Source: Ruminococcus flavefaciens (GTDB taxonomy: Bacteria > Bacillota > Clostridia > Oscillospirales > Ruminococcaceae). From it: a stretch of 64,000 nt of DNA. Made by a program: the position numbers and the translations under genes. Under the pieces are notes generated by a model that saw only the letters and a program-made list of their open reading frames with translations, was not told the origin of the DNA and searched no databases. The stretch covers positions 62,001 through 126,000 of the forward strand of contig SVNH01000006.1 of NCBI GenBank assembly GCA_015067005.1, in the 5' to 3' direction. Shown here piece by piece: positions 19,874 to 28,672 of the stretch (positions are counted from its first letter, which is position 1; each line of letters starts with the position of its first letter).

Positions 19874-21190
19874 TCAGAATACTGTACCCTCTGCACTGCC
19901 TATATTCACAACAAAATCTTTTATCAGCGGCATAACTCCATCCGGCTCCACTGTCCTTACAGTATTGTCGGGAAGCTTTACATTCCAGCTGCTCTTGGTA
20001 AGATTCCTGAGTGCAAGCTTGCTTGGATCCTTTTTATTGCGTACTATCTCTGCAACGATCTCATGGAAATCGCCCTCTGTTTCACGCACCTGTCCGTCGT
20101 AGAGCTTTACTCCGCCGAACGCAGGCACTTCAAAGCGCTTGAACTTTATGCCGCCGCGGCACGTAAGCGGACCGCCGCAGTACATACAGCTGGCGGTATA
20201 CCCCTCAGAAATGAAGGTCTCCTTTCCGCAGTGAGGACAAGCCACTACCTCACTTCTCATGCGTACAAACGCATCGAGCCATGTACGCTCGATAACGCGG
20301 TCATAAGGCGGCTTAACAGATTCGTTGCCGAACGATTTTATAAATAATTCGCGGATATATTCGGGATATATCTTCCAGAAGCGCAAAGTATTCGTGTTCA
20401 GCTGATTGTTGGCAGCATTACGGTCGTCATCAGGATCAAGCACGAATACCGGATCACTGCCGTAAAACTTCTTTTCGAGCTCAGGAGTCATACAAGGCGG
20501 AGTCGAATACTTTCCTTCAAGAGGATGCTCAACAAACAGCATACGGAACAGTATCACGGCAAGTGAGAAACGGTCCGAGCGCTTGTCAGGCGCTCCGCCA
20601 AGAACTACTTCCGGAGCCATATAGCGTTGTTTTCCGGCTATGCCAAAATTCACTCCACGTTCAGAAACGTTATCGTTATCACAGATAAGCACGTCTCCGC
20701 TTGTAGGATTTATAAAGAAATTTCCGTTATTCAGATCCTGATAGCTGTAACCGTCATTGTGGAGCGCACGGAAGCCCTCTATAATGTTTATTGCCGCATT
20801 GCATCTTGCGGTGATACTTGAAAATTTAGCTTTCATGCAGCGCTTTTTCGGATCCCAGATGAGAAAACGTGTAAGCTCCTCATATCCCTGCGGACGAAGC
20901 TGCATAATGTAGCCAAATGTACCGTCTATCCATTCCGACAGCTCCTCAGGCCACAAAAAAGCCTTTGTGGGAGCACCTTTGCGGATATTCGCTTCAAGAT
21001 TAGCGTAAAACTGCTTAGGATCCTTCATCTTCTCAACGGTAGACTTATGGTACCATTTAAGTGCCATTTCCTTGCCGCCGAAATTTATGCGGTATACGTT
21101 TCCCTGTCCGCCGCCGCCCAAAAATTCAAGGACTGTAAATTCGCTGCCGCTTAAAGTCTTTCCTTTAAAGCCATTTTTAAGTTCTGACAT
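19874..21190 (-). CDS. TerY-P-type Ser/Thr protein kinase with zinc ribbon
   Basis: The 438-residue protein has a bacterial eukaryotic-like kinase domain (residues 15 to about 310): glycine loop GGGGQGNVY, catalytic lysine K45 in ALKW, catalytic loop YSYQDLNNGNFFI (D152, N157) and a metal-binding CDNDN in place of DFG. The DND variant is typical of the kinases paired with TerY VWA and PP2C proteins. A zinc ribbon (CPHCG and CMYCGG, about 318-340) and a beta-rich C-terminal domain that may be FHA-like follow. No membrane segment is present. It is 61 bases downstream of the SGNH hydrolase gene with a GGAG site and may share that transcript. Confidence 0.85.
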   Translation of the reverse strand: MSELKNGFKGKTLSGSEFTVLEFLGGGGQGNVYRINFGGKEMALKWYHKSTVEKMKDPKQFYANLEANIRKGAPTKAFLWPEELSEWIDGTFGYIMQLRPQGYEELTRFLIWDPKKRCMKAKFSSITARCNAAINIIEGFRALHNDGYSYQDLNNGNFFINPTSGDVLICDNDNVSERGVNFGIAGKQRYMAPEVVLGGAPDKRSDRFSLAVILFRMLFVEHPLEGKYSTPPCMTPELEKKFYGSDPVFVLDPDDDRNAANNQLNTNTLRFWKIYPEYIRELFIKSFGNESVKPPYDRVIERTWLDAFVRMRSEVVACPHCGKETFISEGYTASCMYCGGPLTCRGGIKFKRFEVPAFGGVKLYDGQVRETEGDFHEIVAEIVRNKKDPSKLALRNLTKSSWNVKLPDNTVRTVEPDGVMPLIKDFVVNIGSAEGTVF

Positions 21191-21212
21191 ATCAATTCTC
21201 CTTATATAAGCT

Positions 21213-21233
21213 GCCCCGAACTTAGTCCGGGGC
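21213..21233 (-). other. Intercistronic hairpin without U-tract
   Basis: A 9-bp stem (GCCCCGGAC with GTTCGGGGC, one G-U) lies between the SGNH hydrolase and kinase genes. On the minus strand it is followed by AGCTTATATAA, not by a T run, so it is more likely a processing or stability element than a true terminator. Confidence 0.5.
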
Positions 21234-21251
21234 TAAAAATATCATCTTTTC

Positions 21252-22115
21252 TTACTTTCTTACAGTCTGTGTGCAGAACCAGTCGCACCATGTTTTGTAA
21301 TAGTTAGCGTAAACATGAACGCCGTCACCTGTTGCATCGCCTCTGAGATTACCATCAGCATCATCAAACACAGGGTTCACATCTATATAGAATATGCTCT
21401 TATAGTCAGCGAACTGCGACAGTGAAGCATTCAGATAGTTTATTCTCTCGTTTGAGATCGCATCATTCTGAGCACCGGCTGTTACATGAAGATTTGCCAC
21501 AATATAGAGCAGCGCATCCGGCTGAGCCTGTCTTATGGTATTAATGAGGTTTCCGTAAGCCTTGACTGTATAATCAAAGTTGTTGCCGACTTCATTGATT
21601 CCCAGCATTACGTATATCTTCCCGTATTTTTTCTGACCAAGAAATCCTGCGATAGTATTGCCGTTCACAGTCTGCGAATCTATCTTATAAGCTGCAAGAC
21701 CTACATCACAGAAGTAATCAGCGTTTTTCAGAGTACCATAGTCTCTGAGACCTACTGTACGCGAATCGCCTATAAACAGAGCATCGCTGAAATACGAAGC
21801 GTCACTCTGTACATATTGGAACTGATTTGCCGCAGCTGCTGTTTCAGTCTCTGTTGCAGCTGTTGACTGTGCATCAGGATCAGCCGGAACTGCAACAGTT
21901 GAAGCTGCACCGGCATCAGTGCCAGCCTGAGTACCGTTCTGAGTTGTTGCAGTTTCAGCAGACTGCGTCGGAACATTGACAGTTATCGGCGGAAGCGATT
22001 CAGTTTTTTTCTTTTCAGCGCTTGAGTTCCAGATCTGCTTATATATAAACGGCGAAGCTACCAGACAGGTAACGAGTAATATCGCCGTATACGTGCATTG
22101 TTTGAATCTGTTCAT
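21252..22115 (-). CDS. Membrane-anchored SGNH/GDSL hydrolase
   Basis: The 287-residue protein begins with a signal anchor (residues 8-28), then a Thr/Ala-rich low-complexity stretch (about 40-97) and an extracellular SGNH domain. Block I is ALFIGDSRTVG with nucleophile S118; the GINE segment corresponds to the Asn block and GDGVH (H267) to block V. SGNH proteins beside an MBOAT protein transfer or remove O-acetyl groups on cell-surface polysaccharides. The MBOAT gene ends 18 bases upstream, so the two very probably work together, with the MBOAT bringing acetyl groups across the membrane. Confidence 0.85.
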   Translation of the reverse strand: MNRFKQCTYTAILLVTCLVASPFIYKQIWNSSAEKKKTESLPPITVNVPTQSAETATTQNGTQAGTDAGAASTVAVPADPDAQSTAATETETAAAANQFQYVQSDASYFSDALFIGDSRTVGLRDYGTLKNADYFCDVGLAAYKIDSQTVNGNTIAGFLGQKKYGKIYVMLGINEVGNNFDYTVKAYGNLINTIRQAQPDALLYIVANLHVTAGAQNDAISNERINYLNASLSQFADYKSIFYIDVNPVFDDADGNLRGDATGDGVHVYANYYKTWCDWFCTQTVRK

Positions 22116-22133
22116 TTTCTGCTATCTCCTCTG

Positions 22134-23525
22134 TCAGAATCTGAAATACATGAACGGATCGTTCATTCCCTTATACATACAATAGACTGCTCCCCAGAAA
22201 ACTGCAAGCAGTGCAAGCGAGCACACCAATGTTCCCTTCATTTTCTTATATATGAAAGCCGGTATCCTTGTTGAGAATATCACTCCGGCGATAAAGAAAT
22301 TCTTGTATGTACCCCAGTATTTTGAATAGTCTCCGCTCATTACGGAGCTGTCATCGTGCTTGACGAACGGTATCAGTCTGCGGAAATAAATACCGAGCTG
22401 CTCAAAGTCAGTCACCGCAAAGATCAGCCATGTCAGCGGTATTATCAGCATCATATAAGCATGACCGATTATCTTATACTTATTCAGGAACTTACCTGTC
22501 CAGAATTTTTCCGTCATGATTATACCGAACAGCACCATTCCCCACAGAACAAAATTCCAGCTTGCACCGTGCCACAGACCGGTAAAGAGCCATACAACGA
22601 AGGTATTGAACACCATTCGCTTAGGACCTTTGCGGTTGCCGCCGAGCGGTATATAGATGTAGTCTCTGAACCATGAGCCGAGAGTCATATGCCATCTGCG
22701 CCAGAATTCCGTCATAGTCACGGAGATATAAGGGTGATCGAAGTTTTTGGGGAGTTCAAAGCCCATTATTCGACCAAGACCGATGGCCATGAGCGAATAT
22801 CCCCAGAAGTCGAAGCAAAGCTGGAACGAATAGGCTATAATTCCCATCCATGCGAGCCTTGTGGATATATTATTGTAGCCGATCATCGTAATATCGCTCC
22901 ACAGACCGCCTATCTGATTGGCAATAAGCACCTTGTAGCCAAGACCTATCGTGAATGTTTTCAGACCATCCTCGACCTTCTTTATGCTGTGAGTACGGTT
23001 TCTCAGCTGATATGCAACTGTTTCGTAAGTTACGATAGGACCTGCTATAAGCTGAGGGAACATACTTATATATGCACCGTAATTGATAAAATTCTTTTCC
23101 GCCCTTGCTTTACGTCGATAAACGTCGATAAGATAAGAAACGTTCTGGAAGGTATAAAAACTGATACCTATCGGAAGGATTATGTCCTTCACTGTGAGAC
23201 TTGTCTTGAAAACGGTATTCATGTTTTCTGCGCCGAAAGCCCAGTATTTGAAAAATATGAGCCACCAGAAATTGAAGGCTATACCGAAAGTCAGCCATAG
23301 CTTCTTGAAATGCCGCGAAGACTCGATAAACTGGGCAACTATGAAATCAAGCAACACAGTCAGCAGGAACAGGAAGATGTAAATCGGCTTTTTAACTCCA
23401 AGGCTGTAAAAAACAACGCTGCCTGAAAATATTATTAAATTTTTATACTGTGCAGGTACGAGCGCATACGCTGTCATAAATACAGGAAGGAATATAAATA
23501 TAAATTCCAGACTGCTGAATACCAT
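22134..23525 (-). CDS. MBOAT family O-acyltransferase (AlgI/DltB-like)
   Basis: This 463-residue polytopic membrane protein has the MBOAT signatures: FWRRWHMTLGSWFRDYIYIP (residues 274-293) and the catalytic histidine in LWHGASWNF (H319). About eleven membrane segments are visible. AlgI-type proteins carry acyl groups from cytoplasmic acyl-CoA across the membrane for O-acetylation of exported polymers, finished by an SGNH partner such as the one encoded next. The polymer here is unknown; peptidoglycan, teichoic acid and capsule are all possible. It is the first gene of the transcript and has its own sigma-A promoter and a GGGTGG ribosome site. Confidence 0.9.
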   Translation of the reverse strand: MVFSSLEFIFIFLPVFMTAYALVPAQYKNLIIFSGSVVFYSLGVKKPIYIFLFLLTVLLDFIVAQFIESSRHFKKLWLTFGIAFNFWWLIFFKYWAFGAENMNTVFKTSLTVKDIILPIGISFYTFQNVSYLIDVYRRKARAEKNFINYGAYISMFPQLIAGPIVTYETVAYQLRNRTHSIKKVEDGLKTFTIGLGYKVLIANQIGGLWSDITMIGYNNISTRLAWMGIIAYSFQLCFDFWGYSLMAIGLGRIMGFELPKNFDHPYISVTMTEFWRRWHMTLGSWFRDYIYIPLGGNRKGPKRMVFNTFVVWLFTGLWHGASWNFVLWGMVLFGIIMTEKFWTGKFLNKYKIIGHAYMMLIIPLTWLIFAVTDFEQLGIYFRRLIPFVKHDDSSVMSGDYSKYWGTYKNFFIAGVIFSTRIPAFIYKKMKGTLVCSLALLAVFWGAVYCMYKGMNDPFMYFRF

Positions 23526-23638
23526 CTGACCACCCTTTATTTCTTTTCTGAGCGTTCAACCGCCTTCGATTCTCTTGTTCTACAATAACGCTTCACACCA
23601 TATGAAGCCTTAATTTCAAAAAAGCACTACTTAATTAC

Positions 23639-23667
23639 ATTTTACACGTATTTCACCAGAATGTCAA
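23639..23667 (-). promoter_or_regulatory. Sigma-A promoter of the MBOAT-SGNH operon
   Basis: TTGACA (23662-23667) and TAAAAT (23639-23644) are 17 bases apart on the minus strand, leaving a leader of roughly 105 bases. I see no clear riboswitch in that leader. Confidence 0.75.
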
Positions 23668-23738
23668 TAACTTTGCAAATTTGTAGCAATTTGTAATAAT
23701 TGCCGCAATTATCCATGCAGTACATTTTCAATATATAC

Positions 23739-23769
23739 AAAAAGTCCGCAGACTTTTCATCTGCGGACT
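23739..23769 (-). terminator. Terminator of the cellulase operon
   Basis: A 10-bp perfect stem (AGTCCGCAGA with TCTGCGGACT) and 7-base loop are followed by five T on the minus strand, about 11 bases after the cellulase stop. Confidence 0.85.
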
Positions 23770-23779
23770 ATCTTTTTTA

Positions 23780-25969
23780 TTAGCCGTCTACTTTTTCACA
23801 CGGAAATACAGTTATAAGTTTAAGTGAATATTTCTGAATAATGAGCGCATCGTTCGGGGTAACGCCCTTATTGCCGTCAACGTCTGCATTGACCTCACCG
23901 TCAGAAGTAATATGATCCTCGCTTGTTCCTTCTGTACCATACTTTAACGGGTTAAGGCAAGCCTGCATTACCATTACAGTATCTGCCATATCTATCGAGC
24001 CGTCACAGTTAGCATCGCCCTTTAAAATATCTCCCATTGCGTACTTATCGAGTTTAATTACGACCTCATTGTTTTCATTTCCCTTCTTGAATGAGAAACG
24101 TGCATTCGGGAAATCCTCAGGCATCCTGTAATTCGTCGGAACAGCTACAATATCAACAGAGAAGAGAGCGTCTTTAATGTCGCTGAACTTGAACTCAGAA
24201 AGATCCACGTTTTTCGGAGAAGTACCGGACATAGCAGTAACATCGCCGTAGTAAGCGCCTCCGCCGGAATTCGACATACATGAGATCTTGTACTTAACGC
24301 CGGAAATACTCTTTCCTGTAACAGAATCAACAATGCTTATAGTTGCTTTCGGATCAGCTTCCGGATCTGTATCAGGCTGAGTATCAGGCTGAGTATCAGG
24401 CTGAGTAGATGGCTGCGGATCATCCTTAGGAGTATATGTCTTACCGCCGTTAAGATTGCTCTTTTCGCCGGAAGCATAGAATGCAGCTACATTTGTACCC
24501 TTCTGACCGAGATTCTTCTGGTGGTCAAGACCGATGTATGTTCCGCCGTCAGTCTGCCAGAGTGATTTCTCAAACAGACCATACTTATCCTCATCCCAGT
24601 TCTGGAACATTGAATCAAGAAGTCCGCCGGTATCGCCGGAGTTAGGATTGAGGCACCAGAATGTGTGATTGATGTGATTCTTTATCATATAATCACGGAG
24701 AAGCTCCATCCACTTCTGGTTTTTGTCACCGTCCATAAATCCGCCCCATTCGCCGATGAGAAGAGGAGCGATATCCTTATCGTTGATGTAAGCCCATGTA
24801 TCATACCAGTAATCGTCAAGAAGAGTCTGCTCATTGAACTCCTTCTTGAACCATGACTGAGGATGTACAGACGGACCATAGTCATGCGGTGAATATACTA
24901 TCTGACTTGACTTAGGAAGTACCGGATATTTCGCAACCTCGCGGAGATTTCCTCCCCACCAGCCGGGATTCCAGCGTTCTTCACCCGGCTTTGGATCGTA
25001 TTTATCAGGAGTATCCCAGTCATAGCCCTTATCGAACATAGGCGACTGCTCTATACCCTCAACAAGGATAAGCGCATTCGGATTGACCTTGAGGATAGAT
25101 TTTGCACATTCCTCAGCGGAATACTTCCAGTTGTTCTTATCGGTAGAATTGTCCCATTTAGCGCTTGAAACAGGGAATCCATCATCATCGTATCCGCGCT
25201 TGCCGTGCGGCTCGTTTTTAAGGTCATAAGCAAGGATAGTATCATCGTTTGCATACTTTTCAGCCAGCCATGTGATAGAATCCTTCCAGTCATCCCATGT
25301 TATTTTTTCCCCGGAGAAATGACCGGTAGCCATATTATCACAATCTTCTGCATTCTCATCATAGTACCAGAGATTGTAGTTATGACCGGAATTGTGTGAT
25401 GCCGGGCTGTGAACGTCTATAAGAGCTTTGATGCCATATTTCTTGCACTTTGTCATAATGACATCAAATATCTCCATCGAATTCTTGATCGTCTTGCCGT
25501 CCTCGAGAACGAAATCCTTGTTGATATTACCGTACTTTCCGGCAGGAGTTATAGTTCCGTCCTCACCTTCAACATCCTTCGGAGGATTGTAGGAAGCCTG
25601 TACTGAACTAACCTTAAGCGGCGCATCGTTCATCCATGAAAGCAGAAGCTCAGTGGAGATAGGGAAACGAATGATGTTTATTCCGTGATCCGCAACGCTC
25701 TGAAGCAGATCGTCAACATCACGCGAATAAAGTCCGTGCGGAATATTCTCTGTACAATTCAGTCCGAACCAGTTGGCACCTGTGAGCCATACCTGATGAC
25801 CGTCCTTGTCATAAAGTCCGCTTCCGACAGCGTGGAGCCAGTCATCGTTGCAGTCATCAGCAGCTTTCGCCGTTGAAGCCGGTGCCGGCACGAATGATGG
25901 AGCAGTTCCGGTAACAGCCAGAACGCCGGCAGCTGCAAGAGCAGCCGCAGTTAATTTGAATTTCTTCAT
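23780..25969 (-). CDS. Secreted GH5 endoglucanase with beta-sandwich and type-I dockerin
   Basis: The 729-residue enzyme cleaves internal beta-1,4 bonds of cellulose. It has a signal peptide (1 to about 36, ending ASTAKA), then a GH5 catalytic domain close to the E1-like GH5_1 type (WLTGANWFGLNCTE; acid/base E253 in KNEPHG; nucleophile E407 in LIGEWGG). A Gln-Pro-Asp-Thr linker (516-540) leads to a domain of about 100 residues that looks like a Cna-B/SpaA-type beta-sandwich, then a type-I dockerin from about 648 (GDANCDGSIDMADTVMVMQA; second repeat ADVDGNKGVTPNDALIIQ). The dockerin implies attachment to a cohesin scaffold. It follows the other cellulase gene by 38 bases. Confidence 0.92.
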   Translation of the reverse strand: MKKFKLTAAALAAAGVLAVTGTAPSFVPAPASTAKAADDCNDDWLHAVGSGLYDKDGHQVWLTGANWFGLNCTENIPHGLYSRDVDDLLQSVADHGINIIRFPISTELLLSWMNDAPLKVSSVQASYNPPKDVEGEDGTITPAGKYGNINKDFVLEDGKTIKNSMEIFDVIMTKCKKYGIKALIDVHSPASHNSGHNYNLWYYDENAEDCDNMATGHFSGEKITWDDWKDSITWLAEKYANDDTILAYDLKNEPHGKRGYDDDGFPVSSAKWDNSTDKNNWKYSAEECAKSILKVNPNALILVEGIEQSPMFDKGYDWDTPDKYDPKPGEERWNPGWWGGNLREVAKYPVLPKSSQIVYSPHDYGPSVHPQSWFKKEFNEQTLLDDYWYDTWAYINDKDIAPLLIGEWGGFMDGDKNQKWMELLRDYMIKNHINHTFWCLNPNSGDTGGLLDSMFQNWDEDKYGLFEKSLWQTDGGTYIGLDHQKNLGQKGTNVAAFYASGEKSNLNGGKTYTPKDDPQPSTQPDTQPDTQPDTDPEADPKATISIVDSVTGKSISGVKYKISCMSNSGGGAYYGDVTAMSGTSPKNVDLSEFKFSDIKDALFSVDIVAVPTNYRMPEDFPNARFSFKKGNENNEVVIKLDKYAMGDILKGDANCDGSIDMADTVMVMQACLNPLKYGTEGTSEDHITSDGEVNADVDGNKGVTPNDALIIQKYSLKLITVFPCEKVDG

Positions 25970-26007
25970 TTTTAAATCCCTCTCTATTTAAAAATTTTTA
26001 TAACGTA

Positions 26008-27846
26008 TTATTTGATTGGCAGACTGTCTACCAGAGAAAGTGTGAATTTCTGTATCACGAGTGCGTCATTTGGTGTAACGCCGCTCTTTCCGTCAACATC
26101 CGCATTCTTCTCGCCGTCAGGAGTCATACGGTCATCGCTTGAACCTTCAACGCCGTACTTCTGAGGATTAAGACAAGCCTGCATTACCATTACGACATCC
26201 GACATATCTACCGCGCCATCGTTATTAGCATCGCCGTATTTAGCAGCCTTACCCTGTGTAGTATCAGTCGGCTTATCTGTGTCCGGTTCAGTCACCGGAT
26301 CAGTAGCAGCAGACGAAGAAACTTCAATGATAGTACCGTTTCCGGTTTTTCCGCCGTCAATGTTGCTGCCCTCTGTCGAAGCGTAGTTAGCATAGAAATC
26401 GTTCAGTGAGATACCGTTCTTTCCGAGCGGAGTCTGGTGGTCGAGACCGATGAACTTCTTTGAGTCAAGGGTTTTCCAGATAGTAGGATAGTAATAGGTG
26501 TCATATTTTAACTGATCCCACTGTATGTCAGTATATCCGGTAATGTTACCGTCAGCATCCTGCTTTGTGCTGAAAATGATATTTTTCCAGAGTCCGCCGG
26601 TATCGCCGGAGTCGTCATTGAGGCACCAGAAGGTATGGTTTATGTGGTGTTTTATCATATAATCACGGATAAGACCGAGCCACCTTGCGTTTTGTTCAAA
26701 TTCAGTGAGCGTGGTCGCATCACAGGTGAGCAGCTTTTCGTCATCAACTGTGTCAGGTATCCTTCCGCCCCATTCACCGATGAGAAGCGGAGCGATGTCC
26801 TCTTCAACGAGGTATGCCCATGTATCACGCCAGTAATCATCGAGAAGAGTATCGGTAGTGAAATTCTTTTTGAACCATGTCTGTTCGCTTACTACCGGAC
26901 CGTAATCGTGAGGAGAATAAACTATCTGTGATGTACCTGATTCAGGAATTACAGGATATTTTCTTACGCCGCGGAGATTTCCGCCCCACCATGCGCCGTG
27001 ACCTTCAAAGCCTTCAACACCTTCGATGAGGATGAGCGCATTCGGATTCTTTTCAAGGATAGCATCAGCGCAGTCCTGAGCAGCCTGCTTCCAGTTGTTA
27101 GGCTTATTTGAATTATCCCAGATAGCGTCTACCGGAGCGCCGCCGTAAGTGCTGTGCGGTTCATTTTTCAGGTCGAAGCCTATGAGAGTATCGTCATTCT
27201 TGTAGTAATCTGCACACCATGCAAGAGTTTCGATCCACACATCAGTAGTTACCTCAACAGTCTTGCCGTCTCTGCCCTTAAAAGACTTACCGTACCAGAG
27301 ACCGTAGTTATGACCTGCGTTGTTTGATTCAGGACTGTGGATGTCGATGAATGCCTTGATACCGTACTGCTTGCACTTTTTGAGCAGAACATCGAAAAGC
27401 TGCTGACTGTTTGCGATGCTTCCGTCAGGATTGATGAGATCAATGTTAAAAGGATAGCTTGGGCTATTATTTGGCTTTATACTCTTTATCGGATCAGGAT
27501 CTCCTATCATCCAGTTGTAGAGAAGCTCTGTTGAAACAGGAAGTCTGAGAACATTAACTCCGTGATCTGCTATATCCCTGACAAGATCGTCGATGTCGCC
27601 GCTCCAGATATAGTGCGGTGAGCTTTCAGTACAGTTGAAACCGAACCAGTTTGCGCCTGTAAGCCATACCTCATTTCCGTTCATATCATAGAGGCGGCTG
27701 CCCTCAGCGTGGAGCCAGTCATCGTTTGTGTCATCGAGCGCATATGCAGTTGTAGACGGTTCTGTACCTACTGCCGGTGCCGCAGCAGTAAGCGCTATTG
27801 CGCCCGCCATTACAAAAGCAGATGCTGTTTTTGTAATTTTTTTCAT
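26008..27846 (-). CDS. Secreted GH5 endoglucanase with type-I dockerin
   Basis: This 612-residue enzyme is a paralogue of its neighbour: signal peptide (1 to about 35), GH5_1-like domain (WLTGANWFGFNCTE; acid/base E229 in KNEPHS; nucleophile E358 in LIGEWGG), a short Thr/Asp/Pro linker (about 515-535) and a type-I dockerin (GDANNDGAVDMSDVVMVMQA, then ADVDGKSGVTPNDALVIQ). It lacks the extra beta-sandwich. The pair probably arose by tandem duplication and is co-transcribed from one promoter at 27900-27928. Both dockerins share nearly identical recognition residues, so both should bind the same cohesin. Start ATG 27846 has a GAGGGG site. Confidence 0.93.
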   Translation of the reverse strand: MKKITKTASAFVMAGAIALTAAAPAVGTEPSTTAYALDDTNDDWLHAEGSRLYDMNGNEVWLTGANWFGFNCTESSPHYIWSGDIDDLVRDIADHGVNVLRLPVSTELLYNWMIGDPDPIKSIKPNNSPSYPFNIDLINPDGSIANSQQLFDVLLKKCKQYGIKAFIDIHSPESNNAGHNYGLWYGKSFKGRDGKTVEVTTDVWIETLAWCADYYKNDDTLIGFDLKNEPHSTYGGAPVDAIWDNSNKPNNWKQAAQDCADAILEKNPNALILIEGVEGFEGHGAWWGGNLRGVRKYPVIPESGTSQIVYSPHDYGPVVSEQTWFKKNFTTDTLLDDYWRDTWAYLVEEDIAPLLIGEWGGRIPDTVDDEKLLTCDATTLTEFEQNARWLGLIRDYMIKHHINHTFWCLNDDSGDTGGLWKNIIFSTKQDADGNITGYTDIQWDQLKYDTYYYPTIWKTLDSKKFIGLDHQTPLGKNGISLNDFYANYASTEGSNIDGGKTGNGTIIEVSSSAATDPVTEPDTDKPTDTTQGKAAKYGDANNDGAVDMSDVVMVMQACLNPQKYGVEGSSDDRMTPDGEKNADVDGKSGVTPNDALVIQKFTLSLVDSLPIK

Positions 27847-27899
27847 AAAAAAGTTCCCCTCTCACAGTACGTTTTTGTTGCGTACATATAATCAATTTT

Positions 27900-27928
27900 A
27901 TTTTATCATCTGTCATGGCAAATGTCAA
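27900..27928 (-). promoter_or_regulatory. Sigma-A promoter of the cellulase operon
   Basis: TTGACA (27923-27928) and TAAAAT (27900-27905) are 17 bases apart on the minus strand. A short inverted repeat (GTACG...CGTAC) lies in the leader. It is back to back with the ECF sigma gene promoter at 27951. Confidence 0.75.
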
Positions 27929-27950
27929 GTAATTTCGGAAAATTAACTGC

Positions 27951-27979
27951 TTGAACTCTTAATGTTTATAGTATATACT
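27951..27979 (+). promoter_or_regulatory. Sigma-A promoter of the ECF sigma gene
   Basis: TTGAAC (27951-27956) and TATACT (27974-27979) are 17 bases apart on the plus strand, about 130 bases upstream of the sigma factor start. Confidence 0.55.
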
Positions 27980-28037
27980 TATTATGTATATATAGAGCGT
28001 GATAATTGATCTGCCTGAGAAAAAATTTACAAAAAAC

Positions 28038-28066
28038 TGTTGCACTCCGGCTTTGTGCGGCGTATG
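28038..28066 (+). promoter_or_regulatory. Candidate ECF-type autoregulatory promoter
   Basis: TGTTGCAC (28038-28045) and CGTATG (28061-28066), separated by 15 bases, have the general form of ECF promoters (a TTGCA/GCAAC-like -35 and a CGT -10). It sits about 40 bases upstream of the sigma gene start, where an autoregulatory site is expected. Only one site is visible, so this is an inference. Confidence 0.35.
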
Positions 28067-28107
28067 TGTATAGTGAAAGCAGATCTGCCGATGAAAGGAG
28101 GAGAATA

Positions 28108-28659
28108 ATGAACGACAGCGACATATTGCGTCTTATACGTGAATCGCCGGCGAAAGGTCACCGAGCGCTGTTTAACGAATACTATAACTACGTCCGGGCG
28201 ATCACTCTCCGGATACTCAGAAACTACGGCTCAGAGGACGACATCAACGACTGTGTTATCGACACCTTTACCGATATACTTCTCAACGTTGACAGCGGCA
28301 GAGAAGGAAGTCTCAAAGCCTATATCGGCACTACCGCCAAAAACAAGGCAATAAGCCTCCAGCGTTCGCTGAAACGCAGGAACGCCGGAAGCTTTCCCCT
28401 CGATGATGATACCATGAATAATATCCCTTCAACCGAAAACATCGAGGAAGCTTCAGAACGTTCCGAGGTCACGCAAAGACTTATTGAAGAGATACGTCTT
28501 CTCGGAAAGCCGGATTCAGATATTATCATACACAAGTATTTCTACGACCGCAATTCGCGCGAAATAGGCTCGATACTCGGTCTATCCCCGGCAGCAGTCA
28601 GAATGAAATGCTCTCGTGCAATGAAAAAGCTAAGAAAAGCTATGACCGATCTTCAGTGA
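28108..28659 (+). CDS. ECF-type RNA polymerase sigma factor
   Basis: The 183-residue protein has the two domains of an extracytoplasmic-function sigma factor: region 2 (about residues 20-85, with ITLRILRNYGSEDDINDCV for -10 recognition and core binding) and region 4 (about 120-180, helix-turn-helix NSREIGSILGLSPAAVRMKC). There is no region 3. I start at ATG 28108, which follows AAAGGAGGAG; the longer frame lacks a site. The gene is followed after 13 bases by a membrane protein that looks like its anti-sigma factor. It is divergent from the cellulase operon. Confidence 0.9.
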   Translation: MNDSDILRLIRESPAKGHRALFNEYYNYVRAITLRILRNYGSEDDINDCVIDTFTDILLNVDSGREGSLKAYIGTTAKNKAISLQRSLKRRNAGSFPLDDDTMNNIPSTENIEEASERSEVTQRLIEEIRLLGKPDSDIIIHKYFYDRNSREIGSILGLSPAAVRMKCSRAMKKLRKAMTDLQ

Positions 28660-28672
28660 AAGGAGATTTGCT

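Noticed and set aside
19712-20347. 211-codon plus-strand open frame starting near the rpoB promoter
   Set aside because: It crosses a strong terminator and then runs antisense to the kinase gene; no ribosome site and no domain seen.
21213-21233. Terminator between the SGNH hydrolase and kinase genes
   Set aside because: The hairpin is strong but no T run follows on the minus strand, so I list it only as a hairpin.
22689-23300. 203-codon plus-strand open frame
   Set aside because: Antisense to the MBOAT gene, which is clearly real.
24358-24420. Tandem repeat expansion in the cellulase gene
   Set aside because: The repeated CAGGCTGAGTAT-like units encode the ordinary Gln-Pro-Asp-Thr linker of the enzyme.
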